From assembly GCA_946478975.1 (NCBI GenBank), contig CAMLEO010000018.1:1-41495 (forward strand): 41,495 nt of DNA. Direction: 5' to 3'. The position numbers and the translations under genes are program-made. The notes under the pieces are model-generated. The model did not search any database. It was not told where the DNA came from and was given only the letters and a program-made list of their open reading frames with translations. Positions 33,825 to 41,495 of this stretch are shown piece by piece. Numbering within the stretch: position 1 is the first letter of the stretch; every line of letters begins with the position of its first letter. The stretch is from an uncultured Steroidobacter sp. GTDB taxonomy: Bacteria > Pseudomonadota > Gammaproteobacteria > Steroidobacterales > Steroidobacteraceae.

Positions 33825-35858
33825 ATGAGCGCGACACCAGACCCCGTCGGAACGCTGGATGTAGCCCTGGAACATACGGCGCGGCTGCTCCGGCAAGACC
33901 CGGCAGCGGCGGCCGAGCAGGCGCTGGAAATTCTCAAAGCAGTGCCGGGCCATCCCATGGCACAGCTGCTGCTCGCAGTCGCGCGCCGCTCTGCAGGCGA
34001 GGCGGCGGAGTCCGTAAACATTCTCACTGCGCTGACGGCTCAACAGCCGCGCTGGGCGGCGGCTCATTATGAGCTGGGACTTTCGCTCGGCGCCGATCGC
34101 AAAGGTGATGAAGCCGTAACGGCGCTGCGTCGTGCTCTCGAACTCAAGCCGGATCTGCACGATGCATGGCGCGCGCTGGCGGATCACTTGACCGCTGCCG
34201 GCGATGCGCAAGGCGCCGACCAAGCGTATGCGCAACACATTCGTTACTCCACACGCGATCCCCGACTGCTCGAAGCGGGCGCGGCGCTGTGCGAAAACCG
34301 GATCGCCGTCGCCGAAGCGCTGCTGCGCGAACATTTAAAAGAACGCCCGACCGACGTCGCGGCGATTCGCATGCTGGCCGAAGTGGCTGCGCGGCTCGGC
34401 CGTTATCAAGATGCGGAGCTGTTGCTCGATCGTTGTCTCGAACTCGCCCCGAGCTTTCTCGGCGCACGTCACAACTACGCATATGTTCTGCATCGACAGA
34501 ACAAGCTGGCAAAAGCGCTGGAACAATTGGAGCTGCTGCTGGCCAGCGATCCTCGCAACCCGGGCTATCGCAACTTGCAAGCCGCGGTGCTGGGCCGGGC
34601 CGGCGAGTACGAGCGCTCGCTGCAAATCTATACCGAGGTGCTGAAGGACTACTCGCGCAACGCCAAAGTCTGGATGAGCTATGGCCATGCGCTCAAGACG
34701 GCAGGCCGCCAGGGCGAATGCGTTTCAACTTATCGCCGCGCCATCGAGCTGGCGCCCAATCTCGGCGAGGCATACTGGAGCCTCGCCAATCTCAAAACGT
34801 TTCGTTTCAGCGACGCCGACGTAGCGGCGATGCAGGCCCAGCTGCGCCGTGATGTCATCAACGACGAAGACCGTTTCCATTTTCATTTTTCACTCGGCAA
34901 GGCGCTCGAAGATGCGGGCGACTATGCACACTCGTTCGAGCACTACGAACGAGGCAATAAACTGCGCCGCGCGCTGATTTATTACGACGCCGACGAGAAC
35001 GCGCAGCACGTGCAACGTTCCAAACGTTTGTTGACCGCGGAGTTCTTCGCCGAGCGCAAAGACTGGGGCAGTGCCGCGCCCGATCCAATATTCATCGTCG
35101 GCTTGCCGCGCGCCGGCTCGACATTGCTGGAACAGATTCTTTCCAGCCATCCGCTGGTGGAAGGCACGATGGAACTGCCGGACATCATCGACATCGCGCG
35201 CAGTATCAGCGGGCCCCGCCTGCGGGGTGCGCACTCGAAATATCCCGAAGTGCTCGCCGATCTCACGCCGGACCAAGCGCGTGAGCTCGGCGAACACTAC
35301 CTGGAGAATACGAGGATCCAGAGAAAGTCCGGCGCGCCGTTCTTCATCGACAAGATGCCGAACAATTTCGCGCACATCGGCTTGATTCAACTGATGCTGC
35401 CGAACGCAAAGATCATCGATGCGCGGCGCCACCCGCTCGGCTGCTGTTTCTCAGGTTTCAAACAACACTTTGCCCGCGGCCAGAACTTTACGTACGGGCT
35501 CGAAGAGATCGGGCGGTACTACTACGACTACGTGGAGCTGATGGCGCATTTCGACGCGGTACTGCCGGGCCGCGTGCATCGAGTGATTTACGAATCGATG
35601 GTCGACGACACCGAAGGGGAAGTGCGTCGGCTGCTCGACTACTGCGGCCTGCCGTTCGACGAGCGCTGCCTGCGCTTCTACGAGAACGATCGCGCCGTGC
35701 GCACGGCGAGCTCGGAGCAGGTGCGCCAGCCGATCTATCGGCAGGCCGTCGATCACTGGCATCACTACGAGCCGTGGCTCGATCCGCTCAAACAGGCGCT
35801 GGGTCCGGTGTTGCAGCTCTATCCGAACGTGCCGCAATTCGATGCCGCAACGGCTTGA
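33825..35858 (+). CDS. TPR-repeat sulfotransferase family protein
   Basis: A 677-residue protein. Residues 10-390 are a chain of about nine TPR-like helical pairs (e.g. AHYELGLSLGADRKGDEAVTALRRALELKPD, AKVWMSYGHALKTAGRQGECVSTYRRAIELAP, FHFSLGKALEDAGDYAHSFEHYERGNK). Residues 418-670 are a sulfotransferase domain with the 5'-phosphosulfate loop GLPRAGSTLLEQ (426-437), and DARRHPLGCCFSGF carries the likely 3'-phosphate-binding Arg/Ser. It should transfer sulfate from PAPS to a hydroxyl, perhaps on peptide, glycan or lipid; the acceptor is unknown. No signal peptide or membrane helix is seen. TonB receptor gene 35922 follows 63 bases later on the same strand. Confidence 0.9.
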   Translation: MSATPDPVGTLDVALEHTARLLRQDPAAAAEQALEILKAVPGHPMAQLLLAVARRSAGEAAESVNILTALTAQQPRWAAAHYELGLSLGADRKGDEAVTALRRALELKPDLHDAWRALADHLTAAGDAQGADQAYAQHIRYSTRDPRLLEAGAALCENRIAVAEALLREHLKERPTDVAAIRMLAEVAARLGRYQDAELLLDRCLELAPSFLGARHNYAYVLHRQNKLAKALEQLELLLASDPRNPGYRNLQAAVLGRAGEYERSLQIYTEVLKDYSRNAKVWMSYGHALKTAGRQGECVSTYRRAIELAPNLGEAYWSLANLKTFRFSDADVAAMQAQLRRDVINDEDRFHFHFSLGKALEDAGDYAHSFEHYERGNKLRRALIYYDADENAQHVQRSKRLLTAEFFAERKDWGSAAPDPIFIVGLPRAGSTLLEQILSSHPLVEGTMELPDIIDIARSISGPRLRGAHSKYPEVLADLTPDQARELGEHYLENTRIQRKSGAPFFIDKMPNNFAHIGLIQLMLPNAKIIDARRHPLGCCFSGFKQHFARGQNFTYGLEEIGRYYYDYVELMAHFDAVLPGRVHRVIYESMVDDTEGEVRRLLDYCGLPFDERCLRFYENDRAVRTASSEQVRQPIYRQAVDHWHHYEPWLDPLKQALGPVLQLYPNVPQFDAATA

Positions 35859-35921
35859 GATCGTGAATTTCCACGCGCTGCGCGCTTGCGTCAGCGTGAC
35901 AACAACAGGGGAGATGGAGAG

Positions 35922-38372
35922 ATGAGTGACAGTCGAATATCCCTTCGTAAGGCTCTCTGGACGGCGCTGCGGAGGATGCCCGCCGCCGGGCCCCTGGCCG
36001 CAGCGCTGACCATAGCGACGCCGCACGCGAATGCGGCGGAAGAAACGTCGCCGGTGCTCGAACAGATCGTCGTGACCGCACAAAAGCGGCAGGAGAATCT
36101 GCAGGACGTGCCGTTGAGCATCACCGCGTTGGGAACGCAGAAGCTGGAGGAATTGCACGTCACCGACTTCGATGACTACGCGAAGTTCCTGCCGAGCTTG
36201 TCCTATACATCGGCCGGCCCGGGCTTCTCGCGCGTGTTCTTTCGTGGCGTCAGCAGCGGCGACAACGGCAATCACTCGGGCTCGCTGCCGAGCGTCGGCA
36301 TCTATCTCGACGAGCAGCCGATCACGACGATTCAAGGCGCGCTCGATGTGCACATCTATGACATCGCGCGTGTTGAAGCACTGGCAGGACCGCAAGGTAC
36401 GCTGTACGGCGCAAGCTCGCAGGCCGGCACGATTCGCATCATCACCAACAAGCCGGAGCTGGAGAAGTTCTCCGCCGGTTACGATCTGGAAGGCAACCTG
36501 GTGGACAGCGAGACCGGCTACGTGGCCGAAGGTTTCGCGAACCTGCCGCTCGGCAACCGATCCGCGATCCGCTTGGTCGGCTGGAGCAAACATGATGCAG
36601 GTTACATCGATAACGTAGCTCGCGATCGTACCTATCCAACGGCGGGCATCACCATCAACAACGGCGGGCGCGCCAAGAACGATTACAACGATGTGGACAC
36701 TTACGGTGCCCGCGCCGCGCTGCGCGTCGACTTGAACGATAGTTGGACGATCACGCCGACGCTGATGAGTCAGAAACAAAAATCCAATGGCGCGTTCGCC
36801 TACGATCCCAGCATCGGCGACTTGAAAGTCGCCCGCTATCGGCCCGAGAGCTCGGACGATCGCTGGACGCAGGCCGCGCTGACGGTGGAAGGCAAGATCG
36901 CGAACCTCGACGTGGTGTATGCCGGCTCGTATCTGCAACGAGACGTCGACACGCAGCAGGACTACTCCGATTACTCGTTGTTCTACGACATCGTTTACAA
37001 CTATGTGCTGTACAACGACAACGGCGATCTGATCGACCCCACGCAGTACATCAAAGGCAAGGATCGTTACAAGCGGCAGAGCCACGAGCTGCGCTTCTCC
37101 ACGCCGAGCGATCAGCGCACGCGCTTCGTCGGCGGCCTGTTCTATCAGCGGCAGAAGCACGGCATCGAGCAGCGCTATCTGATCGACGACCTGACCGCCC
37201 AATACGAAGTGACGGGTTGGAGCGATACCATCTGGCTCACCGAGCAGGAGCGCATCGATCGCGATTACGCGGTGTTCGGCGAGTTGAGCTTCGATATCAC
37301 CGAGAAGCTGACCATGACCGGCGGCGCGCGCTGGTTCAAAGCGAAAAATTCGCTCGCGGGCTTCTTCGGGTATGGCGACGGCTTCAGCACCAACGGCAGA
37401 AGCGGCGAGGCGCTGTGCAGCGCGCTTGCAGGCGACGTGGCTGGCGATCGCTCTCACTGGTCGCCGCCTTACACGTCCGTGGGAACCGCGCCTTGTAAGA
37501 ACCTCGACAAGTCCGTCGACGAAGACGGCGTGACACCGAAGATCAATCTCACCTACCGCTTCGACGATGCGCGGTTGGTGTACGCGACCTTCTCTAAAGG
37601 CTTCCGGCCCGGCGGCGTGAATCGTCGCGGCACATTCCCGCCGTACGATGCCGATTATTTGAAGAACTACGAAGTGGGCTGGAAGACCAGCTGGCTCGAC
37701 AATCGCGTGCGCTTCAACGGTGCGTTGTTCGTGCTCGATTGGAACGACTTCCAGTACTCGTTCACCGGCGAGAACGGCCTGACGAATATCACCAACGCCG
37801 GCGGTGCCCGCATCAAGGGCCTGGAGACCGATGTCGACTGGGCGGCGACGGAACAACTGCTGATCTCAGGCGGCCTGTCGTTGCTCAACGCCGAGCTCAC
37901 GGAAAATTTCTGCGAGCTGGTCACGCCATCGGGCGAGCAGGTGCCGTTCGACCAATGCTTCGCCACCGACCCGAGGACGCAGGAAGTCACATTGCCGCGC
38001 CGTGCTCGCAGCGGCACGCAGCTTCCGGTGGTGCCGAAGTACAAAGCGAACGTGACCGGGCGCTATCGCTTCGAGATCGGCGAGTACGATGCGTTCATGC
38101 AAGCGGCGCTGATGTATCAAGGCGCAACGCGCTCGGCCTTGCTTCCCTACGACACCGCAGTGCTGGGCGAGAACCGCGCTTACGGCCTCGCCGATCTGTC
38201 GGCCGGCATCGGCGACCGAAGGTTCAGCGTCGAAGTGTTCTTGAACAACGCCTTCGACAAACGTGCGGACATCACGCGCTTCGCGCAGTGCCGTGAAGAG
38301 ATGTGCTCCAAGCCGTACATCGTGACCAATCAGCCACGCACGTTCGGGGTGAAGTTCGGGCAGAAGTTCTAG
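35922..38372 (+). CDS. TonB-dependent outer-membrane receptor
   Basis: An 816-residue TonB-dependent transporter. Signal peptide (1-38, ending AHANA), TonB box VLEQIVVTAQKRQ (45-57), plug domain with RQENLQDVPLSITALGTQKLEEL and FRGVSSGDNG, PSVGIYLDEQPIT, ARVEALAGPQGTLYGASSQAGTIRIIT, then a 22-strand-type barrel (YNDVDTYGARAALRVDL, LVYATFSKGFRPGGVNRRG, YEVGWKTSWLDNRVRFNGALFVLDWNDFQY) ending FGVKFGQKF with a terminal Phe. This form is the large TBDR type common in sphingomonads, Caulobacter and related organisms. Substrate cannot be read. A good Shine-Dalgarno (GGAG) precedes ATG 35922; it follows the sulfotransferase gene. Confidence 0.94.
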   Translation: MSDSRISLRKALWTALRRMPAAGPLAAALTIATPHANAAEETSPVLEQIVVTAQKRQENLQDVPLSITALGTQKLEELHVTDFDDYAKFLPSLSYTSAGPGFSRVFFRGVSSGDNGNHSGSLPSVGIYLDEQPITTIQGALDVHIYDIARVEALAGPQGTLYGASSQAGTIRIITNKPELEKFSAGYDLEGNLVDSETGYVAEGFANLPLGNRSAIRLVGWSKHDAGYIDNVARDRTYPTAGITINNGGRAKNDYNDVDTYGARAALRVDLNDSWTITPTLMSQKQKSNGAFAYDPSIGDLKVARYRPESSDDRWTQAALTVEGKIANLDVVYAGSYLQRDVDTQQDYSDYSLFYDIVYNYVLYNDNGDLIDPTQYIKGKDRYKRQSHELRFSTPSDQRTRFVGGLFYQRQKHGIEQRYLIDDLTAQYEVTGWSDTIWLTEQERIDRDYAVFGELSFDITEKLTMTGGARWFKAKNSLAGFFGYGDGFSTNGRSGEALCSALAGDVAGDRSHWSPPYTSVGTAPCKNLDKSVDEDGVTPKINLTYRFDDARLVYATFSKGFRPGGVNRRGTFPPYDADYLKNYEVGWKTSWLDNRVRFNGALFVLDWNDFQYSFTGENGLTNITNAGGARIKGLETDVDWAATEQLLISGGLSLLNAELTENFCELVTPSGEQVPFDQCFATDPRTQEVTLPRRARSGTQLPVVPKYKANVTGRYRFEIGEYDAFMQAALMYQGATRSALLPYDTAVLGENRAYGLADLSAGIGDRRFSVEVFLNNAFDKRADITRFAQCREEMCSKPYIVTNQPRTFGVKFGQKF

Positions 38373-38394
38373 TTGTTGGGATCGTTGTTGAAAT

Positions 38395-38425
38395 CAGCGG
38401 GAGCACTTGCTTTGTGCTCCCGCTG
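38395..38425. terminator. Bidirectional terminator between TonB receptor and serine hydrolase
   Basis: CAGCGGGAGCAC and GTGCTCCCGCTG form a perfect 12-bp stem with a 7-base loop between two convergent genes. There is no long T-run on either strand (ATTTC on the minus side), but the strength and position make it the shared terminator. Confidence 0.7.
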
Positions 38426-38436
38426 TCGACGATGAG

Positions 38437-39747
38437 TTACTTCGACGGATCGACCAGCGCCTGGTACGTCAGCTGGCGCGAATACTCTTCCAGGTTCGGC
38501 ACGCCCGCCGGCCCGCCGCGAATCTGGATCATGCTCAGGAACACCACGTCGTTGGTGGGATCGATCCAGAACCACGTGCCCGCCAGGCCATCCCAGAAAA
38601 ACGTGCCCTGGCCGGCGGTGCTGCCAAGTCGCAAGGGTTCTTCCAGGATCGCGACGTCGTAACCGAAGCCATAACCCGGCTGCGCGCGGTAAATGCCAAT
38701 CCCGAACTTTCGCGCTTCCTTCACCGAATCGGGCACCAGGTTCGATGCCATCAACTTCACCGTGCCCGGCGCGAGCAGGCGCTTGCCGTCGAGCTCACCT
38801 TTGTTCGCGAGCATCTGCACGAAGCGCAGATAGTCCGCCGCCGTCGAATACAATCCGCCGCCGCCGGACGGCAGTCCCGGCGGAGAATTCACATTCGGAT
38901 CGTGCGGCATCGGGGTCAACGCGTCGGCGCTCCACGAATAGATGGTCGCCAGCCGCGGCATCTTTTCTTTGGGCACATAGAACGCGGTGTCCTTCATGCT
39001 CAGCGGTTCGAAGATGCGCTCGCGCAGGAAATCGGGAAACGGCTTGCCGGACAGCTTTTCCACCAGGTACCCCTGGATGTCCACACCGACGCTGTACGTC
39101 CAGCCTTCGCCCGGCTGATACAACAGCGGCAGCTTCGCCATGCGGTCGATGAACTCCTGCAGCGACGGCGCGCCGAGCGGGCTCGCCTGCCGATACAACT
39201 TGTCCACCGGCGTATTCCCAAACGCGCCGTAAGTGAAGCCGGCCGTGTGCGACATCAGCTCGCCCATCGTCGGCGCATGTTTCGGCGCCTCGAACGTCGG
39301 CTGCCCGTCGGCACCGGTGCCGCTGTACACCTTCAGATCTTTGAATTCCGGAATGTACTTGGAGACCGGATCGGAAGGTTTCCACTTGCCTTCCTCATAC
39401 AACATCATCATCGCAGTGCCGGTGATCGGCTTGGTCATCGAATAAACGCGCACGATGCTGTCCATGCGCATCGGCTCGTTGGCCGCGATGTCCGCCATCC
39501 CGTGCGTCATCTGGTGCACGACCTGCCCATGGCGCACCACCACCGTCGCAATGCCCGCCAGTTGTTTGCTATCGACCACGGTCTGCAGGCCGGCGTCGAG
39601 CTTTTTCAGGCGCTCGGAGGAGAAGCCTGCGGCTTCGGGTTTGGTGTCGGGTAAGGACAGGTCGCGCGCCTGCGCGGCGAGGGTCAGGGACGATAGCGCC
39701 AGAGTGGCAAAAACAAGCTTTATGGGTTGTGTAAGCACGGCGAGCAT
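38437..39747 (-). CDS. Exported serine hydrolase of the beta-lactamase class C / EstB-like family
   Basis: A 436-residue exported protein. Signal peptide (1-27, LTLAAQA). Core: SMTK (Ser103, Lys106) is the catalytic SxxK; TYS (Tyr218) fills the second motif; MSHTAGFTYG is the usual hydrolase turn; SGGGGLYSTAADYLRFVQML and WDGLAGTWFWIDPTNDVVFLSMIQ follow. These match the beta-lactamase-like serine hydrolases, including esterases and D-aminopeptidases; true beta-lactamase function is not implied. ATG 39747 with GGGGG just upstream gives a clean signal; the reading frame continues into the repeat array with no signal-like sequence. It is convergent with the TonB receptor. Confidence 0.88.
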   Translation of the reverse strand: MLAVLTQPIKLVFATLALSSLTLAAQARDLSLPDTKPEAAGFSSERLKKLDAGLQTVVDSKQLAGIATVVVRHGQVVHQMTHGMADIAANEPMRMDSIVRVYSMTKPITGTAMMMLYEEGKWKPSDPVSKYIPEFKDLKVYSGTGADGQPTFEAPKHAPTMGELMSHTAGFTYGAFGNTPVDKLYRQASPLGAPSLQEFIDRMAKLPLLYQPGEGWTYSVGVDIQGYLVEKLSGKPFPDFLRERIFEPLSMKDTAFYVPKEKMPRLATIYSWSADALTPMPHDPNVNSPPGLPSGGGGLYSTAADYLRFVQMLANKGELDGKRLLAPGTVKLMASNLVPDSVKEARKFGIGIYRAQPGYGFGYDVAILEEPLRLGSTAGQGTFFWDGLAGTWFWIDPTNDVVFLSMIQIRGGPAGVPNLEEYSRQLTYQALVDPSK

Positions 39748-40090
39748 CCCCCACGGTCCGGATTGTGGTCGAGCGGTTGGAGTGTAGCGGGTGGGGATTA
39801 GGGGCTGGGGAGGGGGATGACAGATCTTTGCGTTCTGGACACCCACCCTCTGGGAAGATTTCTGGACACCCACGCCCCGAAAGATTTCCGGACACCCACG
39901 TATCGGACGCCATTTTTGGACAGCCACCCTCCTGAACGGCCCATTCCTGGACATCCATCTCCTGAACAGCGCGCGCGGCGGGGCTTACGCCAGTCGCCGC
40001 GGAATCTCAAGCCTTGTCGCCGCGGGGTGGGTTCTTCATAGTGCGCGCCTTCGAATCTGCCTCCTGTCGACGTTAGGGAACCGACCACGC
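39748..40090. other. Intergenic stretch holding a degenerate direct-repeat array
   Basis: A 343-base gap between the serine hydrolase and tex, which are transcribed away from each other. Besides presumed promoters, it contains the five-copy repeat array at 39833-39966. No gene longer than the expected chance length is supported here; the open frames crossing the repeats differ by strand and encode repeated SGHPP/VQxxxxG-type peptides that look like translation of the repeat. The tex Shine-Dalgarno-like AGGGAA lies at about 40075-40080. Confidence 0.7.
39833..39966 (+). repeat. Five degenerate direct repeats, core TTCTGGACACCCACC
   Basis: Repeat cores begin TTCTGGACACCCACC (39833), TTTCTGGACACCCACG (39859), TTTCCGGACACCCACG (39885), TTTTTGGACAGCCACC (39913) and TTCCTGGACATCCATC (39944). 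The GGAC starts are 26, 27, 28 and 31 bases apart, so the period grows along the array. The last two also share CTCCTGAA just after the core. Spacers are short (about 11-16 bases) and unlike each other. Short motifs of the GGACAGCCACC kind are, from memory, found near REP-associated transposase genes in gammaproteobacteria; no such gene is in the window. CRISPR is excluded by the spacer length. Confidence 0.85.
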
Positions 40091-41495
40091 ATGCTCCCGC
40101 CGATTGAATCCCGCATTGCCGCCGAACTGTCGTGCAAACCGCAGCAAGTCGCCGCCGCCGTGGCGCTGCTGGATGAAGGCGCCACCGTGCCGTTCATCGC
40201 GCGTTATCGTAAAGAAGCGACCGGCGGCCTCGACGACACGCAGCTGCGCACGCTGGAGGAACGGCTGTCGTATCTGCGCGAGTTGGAAGAGCGTCGCGCG
40301 GCCATTCTTGCCAGCGTCGAGGAGCAGAAGAAGCTGACACCGGAGCTGCGCAAGGCGATCGAATCCGCGGACACCAAGCAGCGCCTGGAAGACTTGTATT
40401 TGCCCTACAAGCCCAAGCGCCGCACGAAGGCGCAGATCGCGCGCGAAGCCGGCCTCGACGTGCTGGCCGAGGCGTTGCTCGCGGATCGTTCGCTCAATCC
40501 AGAGGCCGAGGCTGCGAAGTACCTCAAGCCTGAGTTCACGAACAAAGAGGGCGACAAGAACCCCGGCGTGCCAGATGTGAAAGCCGCGCTCGAAGGGGCG
40601 CGCACCATCCTGATCGAGCAATTCGCGGAAGACGCCGAGCTGCTCGCCAACGTGCGCACTCACTTGCAGGACAACGGCGTTGCCGTGTCGACGGTCGCCG
40701 AGGGCAAAGAAGAAGCGGCCGCCAAGTTCCGCGACTACTTCGCTTACAACGAGCCAATTAAAAACATTCCTTCCCACCGCGCGCTGGCGCTGTTCCGCGG
40801 AAGAAAGGAAGAGCTGCTGAAGGTGACGTTGAAGCTGCCGGAGGACATGCAGCCGCCTCCCAGTTCTGGACAGCCACCATTTAATTCGTGCGAGCAGAAG
40901 ATCGCCGCCCGTTTCAACATCGCCGATCGCAAACAGCCTGCGGACGCCTGGTTGCTACAGACGGTGCGCTGGACGTGGCAGGTGAAACTCGCGTGGCAGT
41001 TGGAAGCCGAGTTGCTGACGGCGTTGCGCGAGCGTTCGGAAGAAGAAGCGATCCGCGTGTTCGCCCGCAATCTGCACGACTTGTTGCTTGCCGCGCCGGC
41101 GGGTCCGCGTGCGACGATGGGTCTGGACCCCGGCCTGCGCACGGGCGTGAAGGTCGCGATCGTGGACCGCACGGGCAAGTTGCTCGACACCGCGACCGTG
41201 TATCCGCACGCTCCGCGTAACGAGTGGGACCGCACGATCGCGCATCTCGCCCTGCTCGCGCAGAAGCACAATGTGGACCTCATCAGCATCGGCAACGGGA
41301 CGGCCTCGCGCGAGACTGACAAGCTCGCAGGCGACCTGATCAAGGCGCATCCGGAGCTGAAGCTCACGAAAATCGTCGTCTCGGAAGCGGGCGCTTCGGT
41401 GTATTCCGCGTCCGCGCTCGCGGCGAAGGAGTTCCCGGATCTCGACGTCAGCTTGCGTGGCGCGGTGTCCATCGCGCGCCGCTTGCAGGATCCGC
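40091..41495 (+). CDS. tex: Tex, S1-domain transcription accessory protein (3' end cut by window edge)
   Basis: RNA/nucleic-acid-binding scaffold protein implicated in transcription. The first 468 residues are visible of about 770-780. Matches to E. coli/P. aeruginosa Tex: [116 protein letters not shown] (YqgF-like domain), [55 protein letters not shown]. The S1 domain would lie outside the window. A repeat unit TTCTGGACAGCCACC at 40864-40878 lies in frame and gives part of [12 protein letters not shown] in a variable loop just before CEQKI. Confidence 0.96.
   Translation, partial: MLPPIESRIAAELSCKPQQVAAAVALLDEGATVPFIARYRKEATGGLDDTQLRTLEERLSYLRELEERRAAILASVEEQKKLTPELRKAIESADTKQRLEDLYLPYKPKRRTKAQIAREAGLDVLAEALLADRSLNPEAEAAKYLKPEFTNKEGDKNPGVPDVKAALEGARTILIEQFAEDAELLANVRTHLQDNGVAVSTVAEGKEEAAAKFRDYFAYNEPIKNIPSHRALALFRGRKEELLKVTLKLPEDMQPPPSSGQPPFNSCEQKIAARFNIADRKQPADAWLLQTVRWTWQVKLAWQLEAELLTALRERSEEEAIRVFARNLHDLLLAAPAGPRATMGLDPGLRTGVKVAIVDRTGKLLDTATVYPHAPRNEWDRTIAHLALLAQKHNVDLISIGNGTASRETDKLAGDLIKAHPELKLTKIVVSEAGASVYSASALAAKEFPDLDVSLRGAVSIARRLQDP
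40864..40878 (+). repeat. Copy of the GGACA(C/G)CCACC repeat inside the tex reading frame
   Basis: TTCTGGACAGCCACC is the same 15-base core as in the array at 39833-39966 (identical to the first unit except C to G at the tenth base). It is read in frame as Ser-Gly-Gln-Pro-Pro in a loop where E. coli Tex has a slightly shorter, unrelated sequence. Confidence 0.75.

Noticed and set aside
35451..37856. An 801-codon open frame on the minus strand opposite the TonB receptor
   Set aside because: Antisense shadow of a clear TonB receptor gene; composition and lack of motifs show it is not coding.
38437..39954. Longer serine hydrolase starting at 39954
   Set aside because: The extra 69 residues are translation of the repeat array and would bury the signal peptide; ATG 39747 gives a proper signal and a Shine-Dalgarno.
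39833..39966. CRISPR array
   Set aside because: Cores are degenerate, only about 15 bases, spacers about 11-16 bases, and no cas genes are near.

Overview
The window looks like chromosomal DNA of a GC-rich, free-living gammaproteobacterium. The evidence is the conserved order miaB - ybeZ(phoH) - ybeY - corC - lnt, the divergent uvrA/ssb pair, and an accessory half rich in TonB-dependent receptors, TPR-sulfotransferase and outer-membrane barrels. That mix recalls the Steroidobacter/Nevskia part of the class, but this placement is inference. I see no tRNA, rRNA, intact insertion sequence, prophage or CRISPR array. Both ends cut through genes: uvrA on the left and tex on the right.

Layout. 1-3.0 kb: uvrA (minus, 3' end missing) divergent from ssb. 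3.0-7.4 kb: signalling genes, with a membrane hybrid histidine kinase (HK-REC-Hpt) divergent from a REC + MarR-like winged-helix regulator, a small antisense membrane protein, and a stand-alone receiver. 7.5-12.8 kb: the housekeeping operon for tRNA thiomethylation, rRNA maturation, CorC and lipoprotein acylation, with unusually many TTG starts. 12.9-17.1 kb: a PaiB-like flavin protein, uppP, a DAACS symporter, and glgC on the opposite strand. 17.2-21.6 kb: a His/Met-rich DUF2946-type protein, a TonB receptor, and a secreted BNR-propeller/thioredoxin fusion, read as a candidate copper (metal) handling operon. 21.7-25.6 kb: a membrane-anchored PGRP/Ami_2-type amidase followed at once by an actin-fold ATPase, then an acyl-CoA desaturase closed by a strong terminator. 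25.6-30.3 kb: three secreted beta-barrel proteins, an EF-hand protein, a beta-helix protein with a Tat-like signal, and an unknown protein. 30.4-33.7 kb: two tandem exported amidohydrolases, one with all metal ligands and one that has lost them, then ogt. 33.8-38.4 kb: a TPR-sulfotransferase and a large TonB receptor. 38.4-41.5 kb: a class-C-like serine hydrolase, an array of degenerate GGACACCCACC repeats, and tex, which carries one more copy of that repeat inside its reading frame.

Best leads for something undescribed: (1) the amidase/actin-like ATPase pair, a possible envelope-remodelling cytoskeletal module; (2) the DUF2946/TonB receptor/CECC-propeller-thioredoxin operon; (3) the catalytic/dead amidohydrolase pair; (4) the GGACACCCACC repeat array and its in-frame copy in tex.
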